Shown here in pieces: positions 10,478 to 22,374 of a stretch of DNA of 64,000 bases; position 1 is the first letter of the stretch, and each line of letters opens with the position of its first letter. Location: assembly GCA_963513935.1 (NCBI GenBank), contig OY740765.1, positions 151,553,830-151,617,829 on the forward strand. Direction: 5' to 3'. Position numbers and translations under genes: made by a program. The notes below the pieces were generated by a model, which was not told the DNA's origin, searched no databases, and saw only the letters and a list, made by a program, of their open reading frames with translations. Source of the stretch: Aphrophora alni. Lineage: Eukaryota; Arthropoda; Insecta; Hemiptera; Aphrophoridae.

Positions 10478-11097
10478 ATTTGACATACACATTTTGTATA
10501 AATATTATACAAGTGTGCAATAAAGGAAGACTGCATTTTCAAAATGGTGACAGTTAAAATTATTTAATGTTGAATGTTTCAAAAACAAATATTAAAAAAA
10601 AAGAAAAAAAAGACAACAAATTTCCTTTTTTAATTGCAAATAAAATTAGTTTAAAATATTTTTTCTATAAGTCAAAGAGTAGTTTGAGTTATTGACAACA
10701 AACTGAAAACATAATTTCTTTGTAGTTGTCTACAACACCTAAGATAAGTTAGAAGTAAGGTTTTTTAAATTATCAGATTTAAAATTAATAATAATTTAAA
10801 AAGTTGCGTCTAACCTTTGTAAACAGCCTTCAAGAAATTATATTTTCAGTTTGTTTTCAATAACAACAATAATAAATAAGAAAAATCAAAACTCTTTTTT
10901 TTTTTTTTTTTTTTTTGTAGTTAAAAGAGATAACTTTTTGTCTCTTGTAATTTTTTTCTAAAATTAATGGTTTTTGAGACATTCAACAATAAAAATGCGT
11001 ATCGGCCGCCATTTTTAAAATATACAAATGTAGTTATTTATTTATTGCACATTTGTAAAATATTACATACACAGTGTGTATGCCAAATGTGAACTCA
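10478..11097. repeat. 620-bp imperfect palindrome (foldback element)
   Basis: The two ends are inverted copies: TTGACATACACATTTTGTAT with TGTGCAATAAA on the left (10480-10526), and the reverse complement of TTTGGCATACACACTGTGTA with TGTGCAATAAA on the right (about 11050-11095). The pairing continues inward: TTGAATGTTTCAAAAAC (10571) against GTTTTTGAGACATTCAACAA (about 10970), and GTTATTGACAACAAACTG (10688) against CAGTTTGTTTTCAATAAC (10848). A T-run at 10892-10915 interrupts the right arm. No coding content: a non-autonomous foldback/MITE-like element. Edges are approximate and no target duplication was found. Confidence 0.7.
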
Positions 11098-12529
11098 GGA
11101 TCTTCTCTACTTCAAAAGCAATGATTATTTTGTTTGTAAAAATTTCACCTTGTATATATATTTACAATGGGGAATATATTGTTATAAATATTTTTAAATG
11201 GGGCTAAACTTACTTCGTTTTTCAAATAAACGCGTGCTCTGCGTAAATCGGTTTTTTATAACGGCGGTTAGGGTAAGGTTCAGTCTTGTATATTCTACAT
11301 TATTCCTGATTTTACTTATGTTTTGCACACAGGTTTGGGTAATTAATCGTCACATTGTACTAAAATTAATTGAATGTAAGGGGTAGAGCTGATTTTGAGA
11401 AATTTCGTCTTTTATTTCAGTCTTTGTAGGATTTTTGTTTTTACTGATACAAACCGGTATATTTGGACTCTCATAAGTTTTGTTTGACTATTCAGAGGAT
11501 ACATTTTTACAATCTTTAATTAAATAGTTAGAACCGAATTCGATATAATTGTATGCTTGAGTTGTTATTTGTCTTATATCACCTACCCTCAAATTATGTC
11601 CTCATAGCAAATTTGACTACGCGTTTGGGCAGCACAGACGACTTACATAATTCCAAAAATCGTGTTGGTCTTAGAGGTATTAAAGCGAACAAATCTCAAA
11701 AAAGTTTATTATATCCATTTATCACCTTGCAATCATTTTCAAACCGTGTTTTTTCGTCGATTTCTCACTCTATATTTCATCACGTTTAAGTTGGTAGAGA
11801 AATAAATGCATTGACTGTATAAATGAAAAAAGGAATGTCACCTTTAATGACCCGTGTGAAAACAATGCACTAACTTTCTCACACACGAATTCATAAAAGC
11901 GTGTATAGGCCTACTAACTGAAAATAATACTGGAAGCTATCTCCACAAAAATGTCCCTACTACTTCTTACAAGAGAGAAATAATTCATTTTAAATTTACT
12001 GTTACCAATTTTGTTATTTTTGTAGACATAAATGGAGTAATATATATTTAAATCTTCGATTATGCGTTAATTCTCCCTTAAAGGTATTTTTAATTGATTA
12101 AAATCAAGTTTTTTGTTTGGCGGTAAGTTATTTTTTTAATTTTTGCGGCTTAGCACATTGTTTACATTTCATCAAAATTTTAAATAAATATAGCAAATTT
12201 TGAGAACTTAACCACGTTTTGTGGTAGCTACAGTAACGATCTTTTGATTTTCTATTTGAGAGATGACATTTCATAACTTTGATATTTAATAATTAAGGTG
12301 ACACTCACAATTTTATCAAAATTGTCTAAATAGATTTTTTTTTTTTAAATCAAAATTTTGAGTTTTGGTCATGACAACTACTCACTAATTTTAGTAATCT
12401 ACAAATTGTAAAACTGCCTCAAGTTATGACCAAAATATACCTATAACAAATTCTATACAAATCAGTCAACTCGTTTGTACTATTTTATAAAATTTAATAC
12501 AGGTGTATATTTTGGCCATATCAAATAAG
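11098..12529. other. Non-coding, diffuse repeat traces
   Basis: No gene supported. 11845-11905 carries, inverted, TGTGAGAAAGTTAGTGCA, a phrase also found in the 30.3-kb array. 12280-12520 resembles the 8.3-8.5 kb repeat phrases. Confidence 0.4.
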
Positions 12530-13200
12530 CTTCCTATAAAATAGACCTCATATATTTAACACCAGAACGTTAACCGAGGTGTCCCATAAGTCGGCGTCCA
12601 AGTAAACATCAAAACCTTTTAAAGGTTTACTGGACTGATTCAAATTTAACATTATTAATTTTAAGTATAAGTTTTTCTTATTTCTTGTCCTCATTTAATA
12701 CTTTTGATGATTTTGCTTCGAAATGTTTTTAGCTAAATTTAAGCTCAAATTATTTGCCATAGACATTGAGAAAGACAAATTTTTCTCCACTACTTCGTCC
12801 AAATATGAAAGTATTGTCATCAACAAATAATACTGAATTTGCAGGAGAAATATTTTGAGATAAATTATTTACCTAAATTAAATAAAGTAAAGCCTCCAAT
12901 ATAGAGTCCTCCTTGAGACACATCATGAATTACTAGCTCCCATATAAACTCATAGGAGTCCATAGAGCTGTCGGTATAAACTACATTCTGCTTTCTATTA
13001 AATAAATATCATTTTATCAAATTATGCGGTATTCCATAATAGTATAGTTTCATCAACAACATGTCATGGTCAGTGAAACAGAAGCTTTGTATAGATCACA
13101 AAAGGCAGATGCAACGTGACTTTTCTCATCAATAGAGTTTATGATAATATTTAAAAGAGAATTAATAGCAGAAAAGGTGAAACATTCTGACTTTGACTGA
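12530..13200 (-). pseudogene. Jockey/CR1-type LINE reverse transcriptase, palm fragment
   Basis: Minus-strand relic of a reverse transcriptase palm. Reading from high to low coordinates: SLLNIIINSIDEKSHVASAF then CDLYKA, FTDHDMLLMKLYYYGIPHNL, YLFNRKQNVVYTDSSMDS, DVSQGGLYIGGFTLF (the usual GVPQGSxLGPLLF), VLFVDDNTFIFG (the catalytic FADD box with both Asp kept), ANNLSLNLAKN and RTRNKKNLYLK, then DVYLDADL (usual GVYLDxxL). The order is exactly that of Jockey/CR1-group RTs. Several frameshifts and stops are present; endonuclease and RNase H parts are absent. Strongly recognisable but dead, and truncated at both ends. Confidence 0.8.
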
Positions 13201-13835
13201 CAAGTGTGTGACAGAGAGTCCACTTCTACTTAGCTTGTCACTGGATGTCGATGTAAAATTATAAAAACCATGTTTACGTTCAATCGCAACGACCACTTCG
13301 GCTTAGCGATTTCATTATTTTTAGTTTCTAAGATATAGGCTACGTAGTATAGAGGATATTATGTCAAGGTGCTGATAACCGGTGTCAAATATTTCGGGGA
13401 AGGGACCGGGGATTGGAGTCCTCTAAGTCCCAAAAAGTGGGTTCTGTCTGTCTTTCGATTTGGCGTCTATCATCTATCATCGGCCCATTACAGTTCAAAT
13501 GCGTGAAATAATTTCAATCAAATTGGTATGTTAGAAAATTTTAGAACTCTTTATTCGATAACTCAAAATTAAGAGGTAACGCCATAAGATATAACATAAC
13601 ATAAAATTTCGTTTTTCTCAAAATCCCTAACTATTTTAATCTAATTTTTCTCATTTGAAATTCATAATTATAACAGTTCGTAAGTTTATAGGTAAAACAA
13701 ATAAATTGGTTACGGAACAATAATATCTCAAAATCTCCTCTACCGATTTCGTTCAAATTTTATTGAAGCTTAATAATTCAAACCAGATGGAAACGAACCT
13801 TGACTACCGCCATTTAAACTTGAATCTATATTATA

Positions 13836-14162
13836 GTGGACTTATGTCCTTTTATTTCTTCAAGGAACATAGATCGGAAACCTAGGACCTCCACTTCACC
13901 CTGTTCAGCGCTATCACTTTCACCTCTCTCTCTATATCTTCCAATACTAACTTTTCCTCTTCCTAACTCTGCCTTTACGTCAACCTTGGCTGACCTTTTC
14001 TCGGGATTACATTACAAATCCTTCCTTACAACCTTATTCTCCCACTTCCTCGTTAAATGGCCTCTCCATCTCCACTTCCTTTCCTTGAATAGCCTTTTAT
14101 TATTCCGTTCCCTCAAATGTTGGTTCCTCATCATTCTGGACTATCATATGTTCAATACCTGA
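13836..14162 (-). pseudogene. Possible LINE C-terminal tail fragment
   Basis: On the minus strand the frames give KERKWRWRGHLTRKWENKVV (about 14085-14030), KAELGRGKVSIGRYRERE (about 13990-13930) and IALNRVKWRS (about 13912-13880). Many insect RT tails read RRLRWxGHLxR...GRxRKRWxDxVRED...ALDRxxWR, so order and spacing are suggestive, but each match is weak and frames change. The open frame of 108 codons on the plus strand is proline/serine/leucine-rich and matches nothing; it is probably the complement of this relic. Less AT-rich than its surroundings. Confidence 0.35.
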
Positions 14163-14399
14163 GACACCTCTTAGCGAAAGTTTACGTTGTTTTATTTATT
14201 TCACTTGACTTTTTCCAATTCTCATAGTCGTAGAGAAAGACGTGTATAACATTTATTCTTGATATCCTCAGTTTTATTCTTTCACTCAACTGAAATGATT
14301 TCCACATAGGCCTCAGTTGAGTAAAAACACCCCTTCTCTCTTCAGTGTACTGTTATGTCCTCCAACGAAAAAACTCTATCTTTTTTAGAGTCAGACTAA

Positions 14400-15410
14400 T
14401 TACGCCCCCTATCTTAATTACTACGTAACAGTCTCGAATCCTGAGATTTTTAGCCTACAGGATTCGTTCTCGCGTGACAAAAAGAATAAATTATCCAATC
14501 CACTGGAAGTTTTTGGCTTACTATCTTGCTGGCCTGGATTGAATAACTTCTTCGATAATTTGAGTTGCCCCAAATTACCGGTACCCCCCTTTTTATTTAC
14601 GACTTCCAGTAACTGTATTTATGATTACCCTGTTTCTCAGGGAGAACACGAATTTACTTTATTTTTTGAATTTTAATCTCGCAGGTGTGTCCTTAGGAAT
14701 ACCTTTTTGATACAATATATTTTACCCTTTTTTATAATAACGAACCTGAAAATACAACATATAAATGTGTGACCAATTCTAAATAAAACACAGATTCAGA
14801 GGATAAATGAAAAAAATTAATTCTTTTAATTAACTAAAATAAAACAACTGAAATAAAAAACTTGACACAAGTCAACAAAATAAAATTCAAACAATTTCTC
14901 TAATAAAATTAATGGATAATAACTAAATATTTTTCTTTTGAGCAGAAGGCAATTACTTATGAATTTCTTACAATTGATATATAGAAAACAAAAATTTCTA
15001 TTATTTCTGAATTTAAATTATTTAATTTATTAAATTTATTTAACGAAAAAGATTTTTATTCACACATGATTTTGACATTATCTAGTTTATATATTTATTT
15101 AATTACACACAAAAAAAAAATTATCTCAGGAAAATCAGTGAGACTCTAAAATCGGGCCAATTTTGCCCTTTAAAAAAGGAAATTTGGATTTTCTCAGACC
15201 TTGTCCGCCGTGTTGTAGATCCTGAGTCCTGAGATGCTGATGGTCCTCTGGTGTCTGGTTGGTTGAATTTCGATTAAAGTTGTCTTATAGTTTCTCCATG
15301 GAGTTCAGAAGGCTGGCTGGTTGTTCGAATCTATTCCCTTCTATCGCTCTCGCTGACGCTGTTTTAATACGTTGGCATTGTAACACTTAAACTTCCTCAA
15401 ACTATTTTTT
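14400..15410. other. Unresolved stretch, possibly an LTR/leader-type minus-strand transcript
   Basis: No protein domain found. Read on the minus strand, after the promoter candidate and minisatellite, the DNA passes a purine-rich stretch (15180-15370), a very AT-rich part (14740-15170) with pyrimidine-AG tracts resembling splice acceptors, and ends with TTTGGGGCAACTC (about 14563-14575), vaguely like a retroelement primer-site region. I could not find a matching second LTR. Confidence 0.3.
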
Positions 15411-15740
15411 AAAAGAGACGTTCGGGCATAGTCACCCCTAGCAACTGTTTTGACGATTTTTTCCAAGAGAGCTTCCGGGCATAATCACCCCTAGCACTTA
15501 CTTTGACAATTTTTTTACGAGAGACCTTCGGGCATAGTCACCCCTAGCACTTGTTCTACCAATTTTTTACGAGAGACCTTCCGGGCATAATCACCCCTAG
15601 CACTTACTTTGACAATTTTTTTACGAGAGAGCTTCCGGGCATAATCACCCCTAGCACTTACTTTGACAATTTTTTTACGAGAGACCCTCGGGCATAGTCA
15701 CCCCTAGCACCTGTTTCCACAAATTTTTTACGAGAGACCT
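15411..15740 (-). repeat. 53-bp minisatellite, six copies
   Basis: Six tandem copies of a 53-54 bp unit containing CGGGCATARTCACCCCTAGC; CGGG starts at 15423, 15476, 15529, 15582, 15636 and 15689. Two unit variants alternate (ATAGTCACC with GACCTTCGGG, and ATAATCACC with GCTTCCGGG), suggesting duplication of a two-unit block. The unit length is not a multiple of three, so it is not a protein repeat. It lies just downstream (minus sense) of a TATA-type promoter candidate. Confidence 0.9.
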
Positions 15741-15793
15741 CTATGAGATTCGTGCGGCTCTTTTTATAGCCAAAAACTATCGTATATCGATAC
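15735..15793 (-). promoter_or_regulatory. TATA-type core promoter candidate
   Basis: On the minus strand GGCTATAAAAAG (15759-15770) lies about 24 bases upstream of TCATAG (15741-15746), an initiator-like start, and a perfect TATCGATA octamer (15785-15792; the Drosophila DREF site sequence) lies just upstream. A second, similar GATACGATA is at about 15817-15825. The combination could drive the minisatellite-containing transcript. Purely sequence-based; TATA-like strings are common in this AT-rich DNA, but this one sits in GC-richer flanks. Confidence 0.4.
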
Positions 15794-15799
15794 CAATTT

Positions 15800-16915
15800 T
15801 TTTCCCTCACTGGACCGATACGATATTTCCATTTATGGTGTATTTCTATGCAATTTCTTGATTATTTTTGGTGTAGGTGGTTCAGTTATTTATTACTAAT
15901 TTATTTATTATGTTTACTGTTTTTATATTGTCCTTTTTAATCACTTTGTTCTAATTAATCCTTTAATTTATTTTTGCTGTAAGTTGGTATTCTAGCTCCG
16001 CCTCCAACTACGTCACTTATCCTTGAACATTTAAACCCTGCAACTTGTAACTGGCCGATGAAAAAATCTTCATTGTTTTCCTTTTAATTGTCTATAACAC
16101 TTTTCCTAACAGTTTTTGCGTTTTTACATAACCGGTGTATTGTAGCTCTCGACCGCGGCAATTTCCCGCACTTCGAATGACATTTCTCGGACTATTCATT
16201 CGCCTTCAATAGCTTACGTAAGAATTTGCGTAATTTACAGTTTTTAATTCTTACACCTTTAAAGTTTTTTCTTTCAAACTTTGTAACTTTGTTTATTTCG
16301 TAATTTAAACGCACTAGCCGTGATAACACAATTCTACGACTTCTGGTAGTGATGTAATCCCGTGCATATTTTCACACCTTTGGGTTTGGGGTTTATTTAT
16401 TAACTGATTTTCCTGAAATTTACACAACTTTTAGATATTAGGTTTTAAACTCTTTTTGCAAAATTTCCACTTCTTATCTTTTTTCCTTTTCATAATATAG
16501 CGTGAAAACCATAACTCTTTTGTTTTACTCAAATTTAAATTTTTAATCATTAATTATAGTATAACTTTATTTATTTAATTACTTCTATACAATCCTTTTT
16601 TCAAAATTTATTTTTATTTACTTTTATTAGCTTTTATACTTAACCTTTTCTGCTAACTTTTTGAATATCAATTTTTTCCAACTTTTATCAAGAATACTTT
16701 TAACTTAAAATTACATTTTATTTTCAAAAATATCAAGGTTTTTTAATTTTTATTAATTTTGAAAAATTTTAAATTCTTCATTTAAATATGCCGTAACGTC
16801 TGTTAGTTAATATGAAATAACAGTACTAGATATGTATTGCATACGACTTGTGTTACAACTACATATCCTTATACCTTATTATTTCACATTTTCAAAATTC
16901 ATAAAAAATGATTTT
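15800..16915. other. Non-coding, nothing recognised
   Basis: No gene supported. A somewhat CG-containing part at 16130-16340 gives way to very AT-rich DNA up to the LINE relic. Confidence 0.4.
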
Positions 16916-17850
16916 TCAATTCAAAATCCGCCGACATAGGAATTTACCGTTAGAACAAGTCGGTAAGATTTGACCTTGGACCATTTCATAGTTCAATCTC
17001 ACCGACCGGCTATAAGCAGTAAAAAGTTCTACAAAACATCCAAACCTTGCATTGGGATTATTTTTTGATATTTTTCTTTTTTGACCAAAATATAACCCCA
17101 TACAACGAATTTCCGTTGTAGTCCATATCCATTCTACTATTACTTGACACTATACTACCCAAGTACACAGAACTTTTCCATTCTCTCCAATCCCTCCCGT
17201 TTCAAAACCAATATATTTTCTATTGTATTGTTCAATCTAAGATCCTCGGTTTTTCTTGTGTTGATCTTCAGGCATGTCTTTCCAGATCTTACATCTTCTC
17301 CCTTATATCAATAAATCTTTGAGACAGCAGGCAGATATCATCCAAATCTTCCAATCTCTCATTGTAGTCGGCGTCTACCACAGGCCAGAACCTTCCTCAT
17401 TATGAAGTCCATCACTGTCACGCAAAAAAAACGGCGAGAGCACCCATGCCTTCTGCACTCAAGTTTCCCAGAGATCCTTCATTATGTTTATTATTTTAAC
17501 CTCCATTCTAAATATTTCAACGATATTGGAGTCACGCTTGAATACACGATTTCAAAAACTTTTTAAAACTCTAAAAACTGTTTCATAATAAGTCCGACAT
17601 TGCTTATTTGGTCTACGCAGAATCACCCCTGACGAAAATCTTCCAGTTCTCTTCTTATCCTTTCGTCCACCTTCGCCCTCATTCGGCTCAATATTATCCT
17701 AGTAAACACTTTGCTTACAACAGAGTTGAGGATCCCTCTAAAGTTTGTGCATTCATATAGATTTCATTTCTTTGTTATTTTAACTGTTATTCCTTTCTTC
17801 TACTGTCTTGGAATTTGTTCTTCTTCCAATACTCTTTTAAACAAGCAATA
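16916..17850 (-). pseudogene. LINE reverse transcriptase, decayed, minus strand
   Basis: Reading down the minus strand: EEEQIPRQ and KKGITVKITKK (about 17830-17775; usual IPxxWKKGxIVKLPKKGDL), then NFRGI, VVSKVFTRIILSRMRAKVDE (about 17725-17665; usual SVxSKVFxRxILxRM), RRELEDFRQG then SCVDQIS (about 17650-17600; usual KEQAGFRKGRSCxDQI). Further on come CGRRRLQ, EIGRFG, LPAVSKIY (damaged DLDFADDIALLS region), INTRKTEDLR (about 17290-17250; usual INxxKTExM) and EKFCVLG-like GKVLCTW. A final open run to 16916 (ARFGCFVELFTAYSRSV) may be the thumb. The catalytic FADD is not readable. Multiple frame changes; a dead copy. Confidence 0.65.
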
Positions 17851-17869
17851 CTCTCTAACAACACTCCAT

Positions 17870-18190
17870 CTAAATCCGTAGACCAGAACGGGTCTTATTA
17901 GTAGTTTGTATACTGTTATCTTTGTGGATCTGGACAAAGTGCGATTTTTCATTTCCTTCAAGAGCTCATAATAACATATATTTGCACCAACAAAACTCTA
18001 TTAGCTCTTTGTCTATGCCATTGTCTATCCTCATTAATGAACCCAGATTTTTCAACGAGCTAACTTTTCAAATCTCTGCCTCCAATTTAGATTCACTACA
18101 AAACCCCTTTCCCTTGCTGCTAGGTCTAAAGAAGTGTTTAAGACCAAATATTGCTAAAAATCTACCAAATCTAAAATGGTCTGTATGATT
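17870..18190 (-). pseudogene. LINE reverse transcriptase thumb fragment, minus strand
   Basis: Reading down the minus strand: EKVSSLKNLGSLM-like SSLKNLGSLMRIDNGIDKEL (about 18075-18015; usual FKYLGSxxxxDxxxxxEI), then YYELLKEMKNRTLSRSTKIT (about 17970-17910) and VYKLLIRPVLVYGFRWS (about 17912-17860), a clear match to the conserved LSRxTKxxIYKxLIRPVLLYG. This is downstream in a normal RT of the motifs that follow it here, so it is a second, separate fragment lying head to tail with the 16916-17850 relic. Frameshift between blocks. Confidence 0.65.
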
Positions 18191-18199
18191 GAGTTTCAC

Positions 18200-20170
18200 T
18201 TATTTACCGACTAATTCTGAACGCAAATTTATTCGAGGAATAGTTTCGTTTGATTAGTATTTAAATTATGCATAAATATGTGATAAACTTTTTACGATGT
18301 AGTATATTGTTCATTTAATACGCGGCCTTATTTTCTGTGATGTGTGCGCGTGTGCAAATGTAAGATAACTATGGTAGGTTCGTTGGACATTTCATAGTAT
18401 TGGATGCTGGTGTTTCTGTTCCTGTGATGGGGACCTTTAATACAGTGAAATTACTTTACAAAAATTTCCCACTCAAATTTATCTATATCCCTAATAACAG
18501 CTCATGGTGTGGTTTATTCATTGTCACATGTTGCGTATTGATCGTTTTGTTATAATTGATTGGTTGGAAGTTTGTTTTGTAAAATCAACTCAACACTGGA
18601 CTTAGTTTTTGTAATTATGTCTGACTGTCTGGTTATCATCTCTGTGCTCTACGACCCGAACGTCTGAATAGATTTTAATCATTTTTTGTATGTAAGAATA
18701 TTTCGACCCTATCTTTATATGAAAATATTTCGATAACTCATAATTTGTGGACTACCGTAAGATAATACAAAACATTACGATTTTCTCAAAATCCAATCTA
18801 AGGATTTTGATCAAATTTTTCTCAAGTGTAGCATTTAACGACGCAAGTAAACGTCGCCATCTGTCAAAAATTATCGTTTGTTATTGTTAAAAAAACCATA
18901 AAATATCGATTTTATTTACATTTAGTAAAATTTTAAAATTAATAACCCGGACCAGTGTGTAAAATTTTAAATAATAGGAAATTGTAGTTATGGAATAGTT
19001 TTGAAAACACGAAAATTATCCTTAACCTCAATTATTTAAACAGGATTTTATTTTGTAATATTTATACATAAAACGAGTTTATAACAGACGTAACCATGTT
19101 TAGATTTCATTTAAAGTTACAAATGTTATTTTTAAATAAATTAAAAATTCCAAGACGGATTTGATTAACAATTTTTTAGTGATAACTACCGAACTGAAAT
19201 TTTAACAATGAATAGATTTGTTTGGTTAATATTTTTATTGTGAGTAGGCGCCTGAGAATGTGTGTGGAATGTTTTGATCCGTTTATTTTATTTCTCGTAT
19301 GCTAAGTAATATTAGAGAGTTTTTTGTGTACATATGAATTTTTTTTTAATAATAAACAAAACCACCAATAAAATAATAATAAACATCTTCACATATGAAA
19401 TATCAACTTCACTCCCCCCCACACCATAAATAAATTCTTCCGTCATGACTGAATTGCAATTCATTATAAAATTGAGATTGAAACGACTGGAATAAAAGTC
19501 TGATTCACATGAAGTTGGATAATGTGACTATTAAATTTGTAAAATTACACTTTGTATTTTATAGCAACCTTTATGTCATCATACATGCAATAAACTGAAT
19601 TAACATACAAGACATGTATAAGGTATTTATTTCCCGCCATGTGTTTCTTATAAGAGATATAACTTTTACATTTCAAATACCATCTTTCCCCTCATACATA
19701 TCTTTAACATAAATATAGTGTTAGTTAGTTTTTTGGATTAATCACTATTTGGTCGTACATGCAATAAGACCTAAACACAAAATTACTATTTTCACAAAAT
19801 AATGATTTTGATAAAATTGTAATCATTGTAACTAATAATCGTTCTGGTCACCGCTTCTCAGAAGTTAGGAAGTATTCGGCAAACAATACAAAACAAACCT
19901 TGAGCGCCGTCGTAAAAGTTTTTTGATCAAAATTTGGTTAAAATTACAGAATTGTAACACAAATCAATGTGCCCAAAGCTCAAGTAAACCAACGAATTAT
20001 TCGTTATATGGAAAATACTAAATAAAACCTCACAGCTGCGATTATTTTTACTTTTTAAATAATATTTACAAAATTGTCATTTTTTAATCTATAATACATT
20101 TTTGTCGATACAAAAAACCTATATATTATCATAAATCTAAACTCATCATTTACAGTTAATTTTGAGAAAA
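18200..20170. other. Non-coding DNA with old repeat phrases
   Basis: No gene supported. 18710-18850 (ATTTCGATAACTCA, CGATTTTCTCAAAATCC, TTTTGATCAAATTTTTCTC) parallels 13550-13640. The rest is plain AT-rich DNA. Confidence 0.45.
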
Positions 20171-20173
20171 CAG

Positions 20174-21436
20174 CGGGTGTCCAGGACTTTAAAAGGTGTG
20201 TTAAAATGAAAATGGCTTAAAAAAATTTTTTACCAAAAAGAATAACAAATAAAGTTTTATTTATAAAATTTACAACTACAGTACACTTTCCACGTGTGCG
20301 CTATTATAATGGTTCGGAGAATATCTAGCCGATATTTGATTTCTGCCCTCTTCTTGACCAATCTCTCCCATGATTGTTAAAAATACATCGTTGATTCTTC
20401 CTCTTCAATGTGTCCATATCAGAAACTGGTGTAATATACACAATGTCTTTTATATAGTTGCACAAATCAATGTCCAGAGTTATTATTTCAGGTGAGTGGG
20501 GAGGCCAAGCCGTTGGCTCATCTCGACCAATACATCGATTAGGGAAAGTTGAATCAAGAAAATCTCTCACATCCAGAGGCGGTGCCTCGTCTTGGCTGGA
20601 ATTGTTCAAATTAAGGCATGACATATAGTTCAATCATATCCAGATAAATAATTCCAATCACTGATGATTCAGTAAACAAACTGGGAGTATGATCTTGTGA
20701 GTTAGACTGCACCAGAACTTTTGGACTATTCCTATCCTGTCTAAAACAACCCTTGGATATTCACTGCTCCAAGTTAGGTCATTGTGTCCATTTATTACAC
20801 CAGATATGAAAAGTAACACACGTTTAAGGTAATTATTGTTCAAATCGATGCAGTTTAACATAACAACAGCAAAGGCATCATAGTGGGGTAATAATTTTGC
20901 TTCAAAGACTGCACAATATTAACTTTGTAGGCATACAACTTTTATAGAAGATCTTATGTGTTGTATTACAAGCAATTCCAATTTCCCTTGAAGCTCTGCT
21001 AATTTATTTACGAGGACACTCTATGTGAAAAACGTTCTCACATTAATTATCAACTGCTTCTTCTGTAACAGTAGGCTTACCTTATCAGTGCAAGTTAGCA
21101 ACACTTCTAGTTGTCTTGAAATTATTGTACCATCATTTAATGGTATAGATCCTTGGTGGTAAAAGCCCATATTGGCTTCTAAAGTGTCTTTGTAATTGGT
21201 GATTGTGATTCATCGAACCATAAAACACATTGGACCTTTTCTTGTATCGTAGCCATTTACACTATTTTGCAAAAGTTTTAATTGTTGATATGGTATCGTA
21301 ACTTGCATTACCAAGTTATACAAACAAAACAAAATAAAGTCACCTGTCACAAGGTGTATTAGACAAGTATTTATTCTGACTGTTTTTATATTATAGGCTT
21401 TCAAATCAGTCCAGGACTTTATGGGCATCCTGTATA
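20174..21436 (-). mobile_element. Tc1/mariner-like element, whole but decayed
   Basis: The ends carry related sequence in opposite orientation: GGGTGTCCAGGACTTTA at 20175-20191, and, reversed, CAGGATGCCCATAAAGTCC with TGGACTG at 21407-21436. Both resemble a CAGGGTGTCCCATAAAGTCC terminal repeat, the left one having lost several bases. They bracket a minus-strand transposase relic. Length (about 1.26 kb) suits a Tc1/mariner-type element. TA target duplications were not clear. Confidence 0.6.
20330..21140 (-). pseudogene. IS630-Tc1-mariner transposase, decayed
   Basis: Reading down the minus strand: KPTVTEEAVDN-like TVTEEAVDN (about 21080-21040), then ISRASREIGIACNTTHKIFY (about 21005-20945; the second helix-turn-helix of the DNA-binding region), VMLNCIDLNNNYLKRVLLF (about 20870-20815), SGVINGHNDLTWSSEYPRV (about 20810-20755; the usual first catalytic SDE lost), WCSLTHKIILP, then SSQDEAPPLDVRDFLDSTFP (about 20600-20545; usual FQQDGAPPH, Asp kept), NRCIGRDEPTAWPPHSPEII (about 20540-20485) and TLDIDLCNYIKDIVYITPVS (about 20480-20425; usual LDFFLWGYLKxxVYxTPV, Asp kept). 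Several stops and frame changes; inactive. Confidence 0.8.
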
Positions 21437-21939
21437 TCTTTTGAGTATTGATGTTATGGCAACCGTACCGTATATTTTCATTTTGATTTATAGTTAATTT
21501 TGTGGATGAGTGTTTGAAAACGTTTGTGGATTATTTTTACACCGTCTATTTAAACAACAGTCATTATTTCACGCCATGTGTTCCTTACGAGATATGAAAC
21601 ACTAAATTTCAAATACTTGGACTGTAAGGATAATAAATAGTTTTGATTACTTTCTATCATATACTTATTATAGAGAAAGAGTATCCAATGAGCCTTGTGG
21701 TTAATAACGATATGAAACAATTAATCCCTTAAACACAAATAAAACACTAAAATGTTAGAAAGTTTAATAAACCCTTATGCACATCTCGGTAACATAGCTA
21801 CCATTCTCATGGGGATATAGTCTTTTAAAATAGGAACAATATGTGCTTTAAGTTGGTTTTAACAAATAAAATAACAAATAATTCGGAATTGGCCTCTTAT
21901 CAGAATTCAACAACAAATCATTTTCAGCTATAACATAAA

Positions 21940-22210
21940 AATACATTCTAAGCTATCCAACAGTTGTTCTTAATTTCTTTATTCGAACTAACATTATTCA
22001 TTCCTACGTTATGAAATGTACAAAGAACATGCTCAGCAACGCAAGATTTTTCAGGCCTGTAAAATTTAATATGCGACAAATGCTTTTTGAATGTCGTTAT
22101 AACCTTTCTCTTAGTTTGACCAAGATAAAACTTATCACACGAGTCACACTCAATCTTATTAATTCCACACTTCTCCAATATCGAATTTTATCTTTAGGAT
22201 TAAGGAACCT
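21940..22210 (-). pseudogene. GIY-YIG endonuclease fragment, Penelope type
   Basis: Minus-strand relic of a GIY-YIG endonuclease, the C-terminal nuclease of Penelope-like retroelements. After a damaged NPKDKI lead-in, the frame from 22178 reads EKCGINKIECDSCDKFYLGQ then TKRKVITTFKKHLSHIK and PEKSCVAEHVLCTFHNVG. The usual GIYKI has become GINKI and YIG is YLG; the CxxC-like pair, the conserved Arg region (TKR) and the EKSxVAEHxLxTxHN block are clear. The upstream reverse transcriptase is not seen; the 200-base N gap at 22375 lies in that direction. Frameshift near 22175 and a stop after WIA at 21948. Confidence 0.75.
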
Positions 22211-22374
22211 TTACAATTGTTAGGTAATCCCAAAAATAAAAGTATTTAAAACTTTAAGTGCATGAGGACACAACAAGTACCTCCAAAAAAGCCCAACTCT
22301 TTCATAATATCATTGCTTAAATGGATTTTGATTTTCAGATTATTAATTTTAATCCAAAAGGTGTGGAGAGTGTT

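Noticed and set aside
13836..14162. 108-codon plus-strand frame rich in Ser, Leu and Pro
   Set aside because: Matches no protein; the opposite strand has LINE-tail-like blocks, so the frame is probably its complement.
14560..15770. Complete LTR retrotransposon on the minus strand
   Set aside because: There is a promoter-like end and a vague primer-site-like string, but no second LTR, gag or pol signal.
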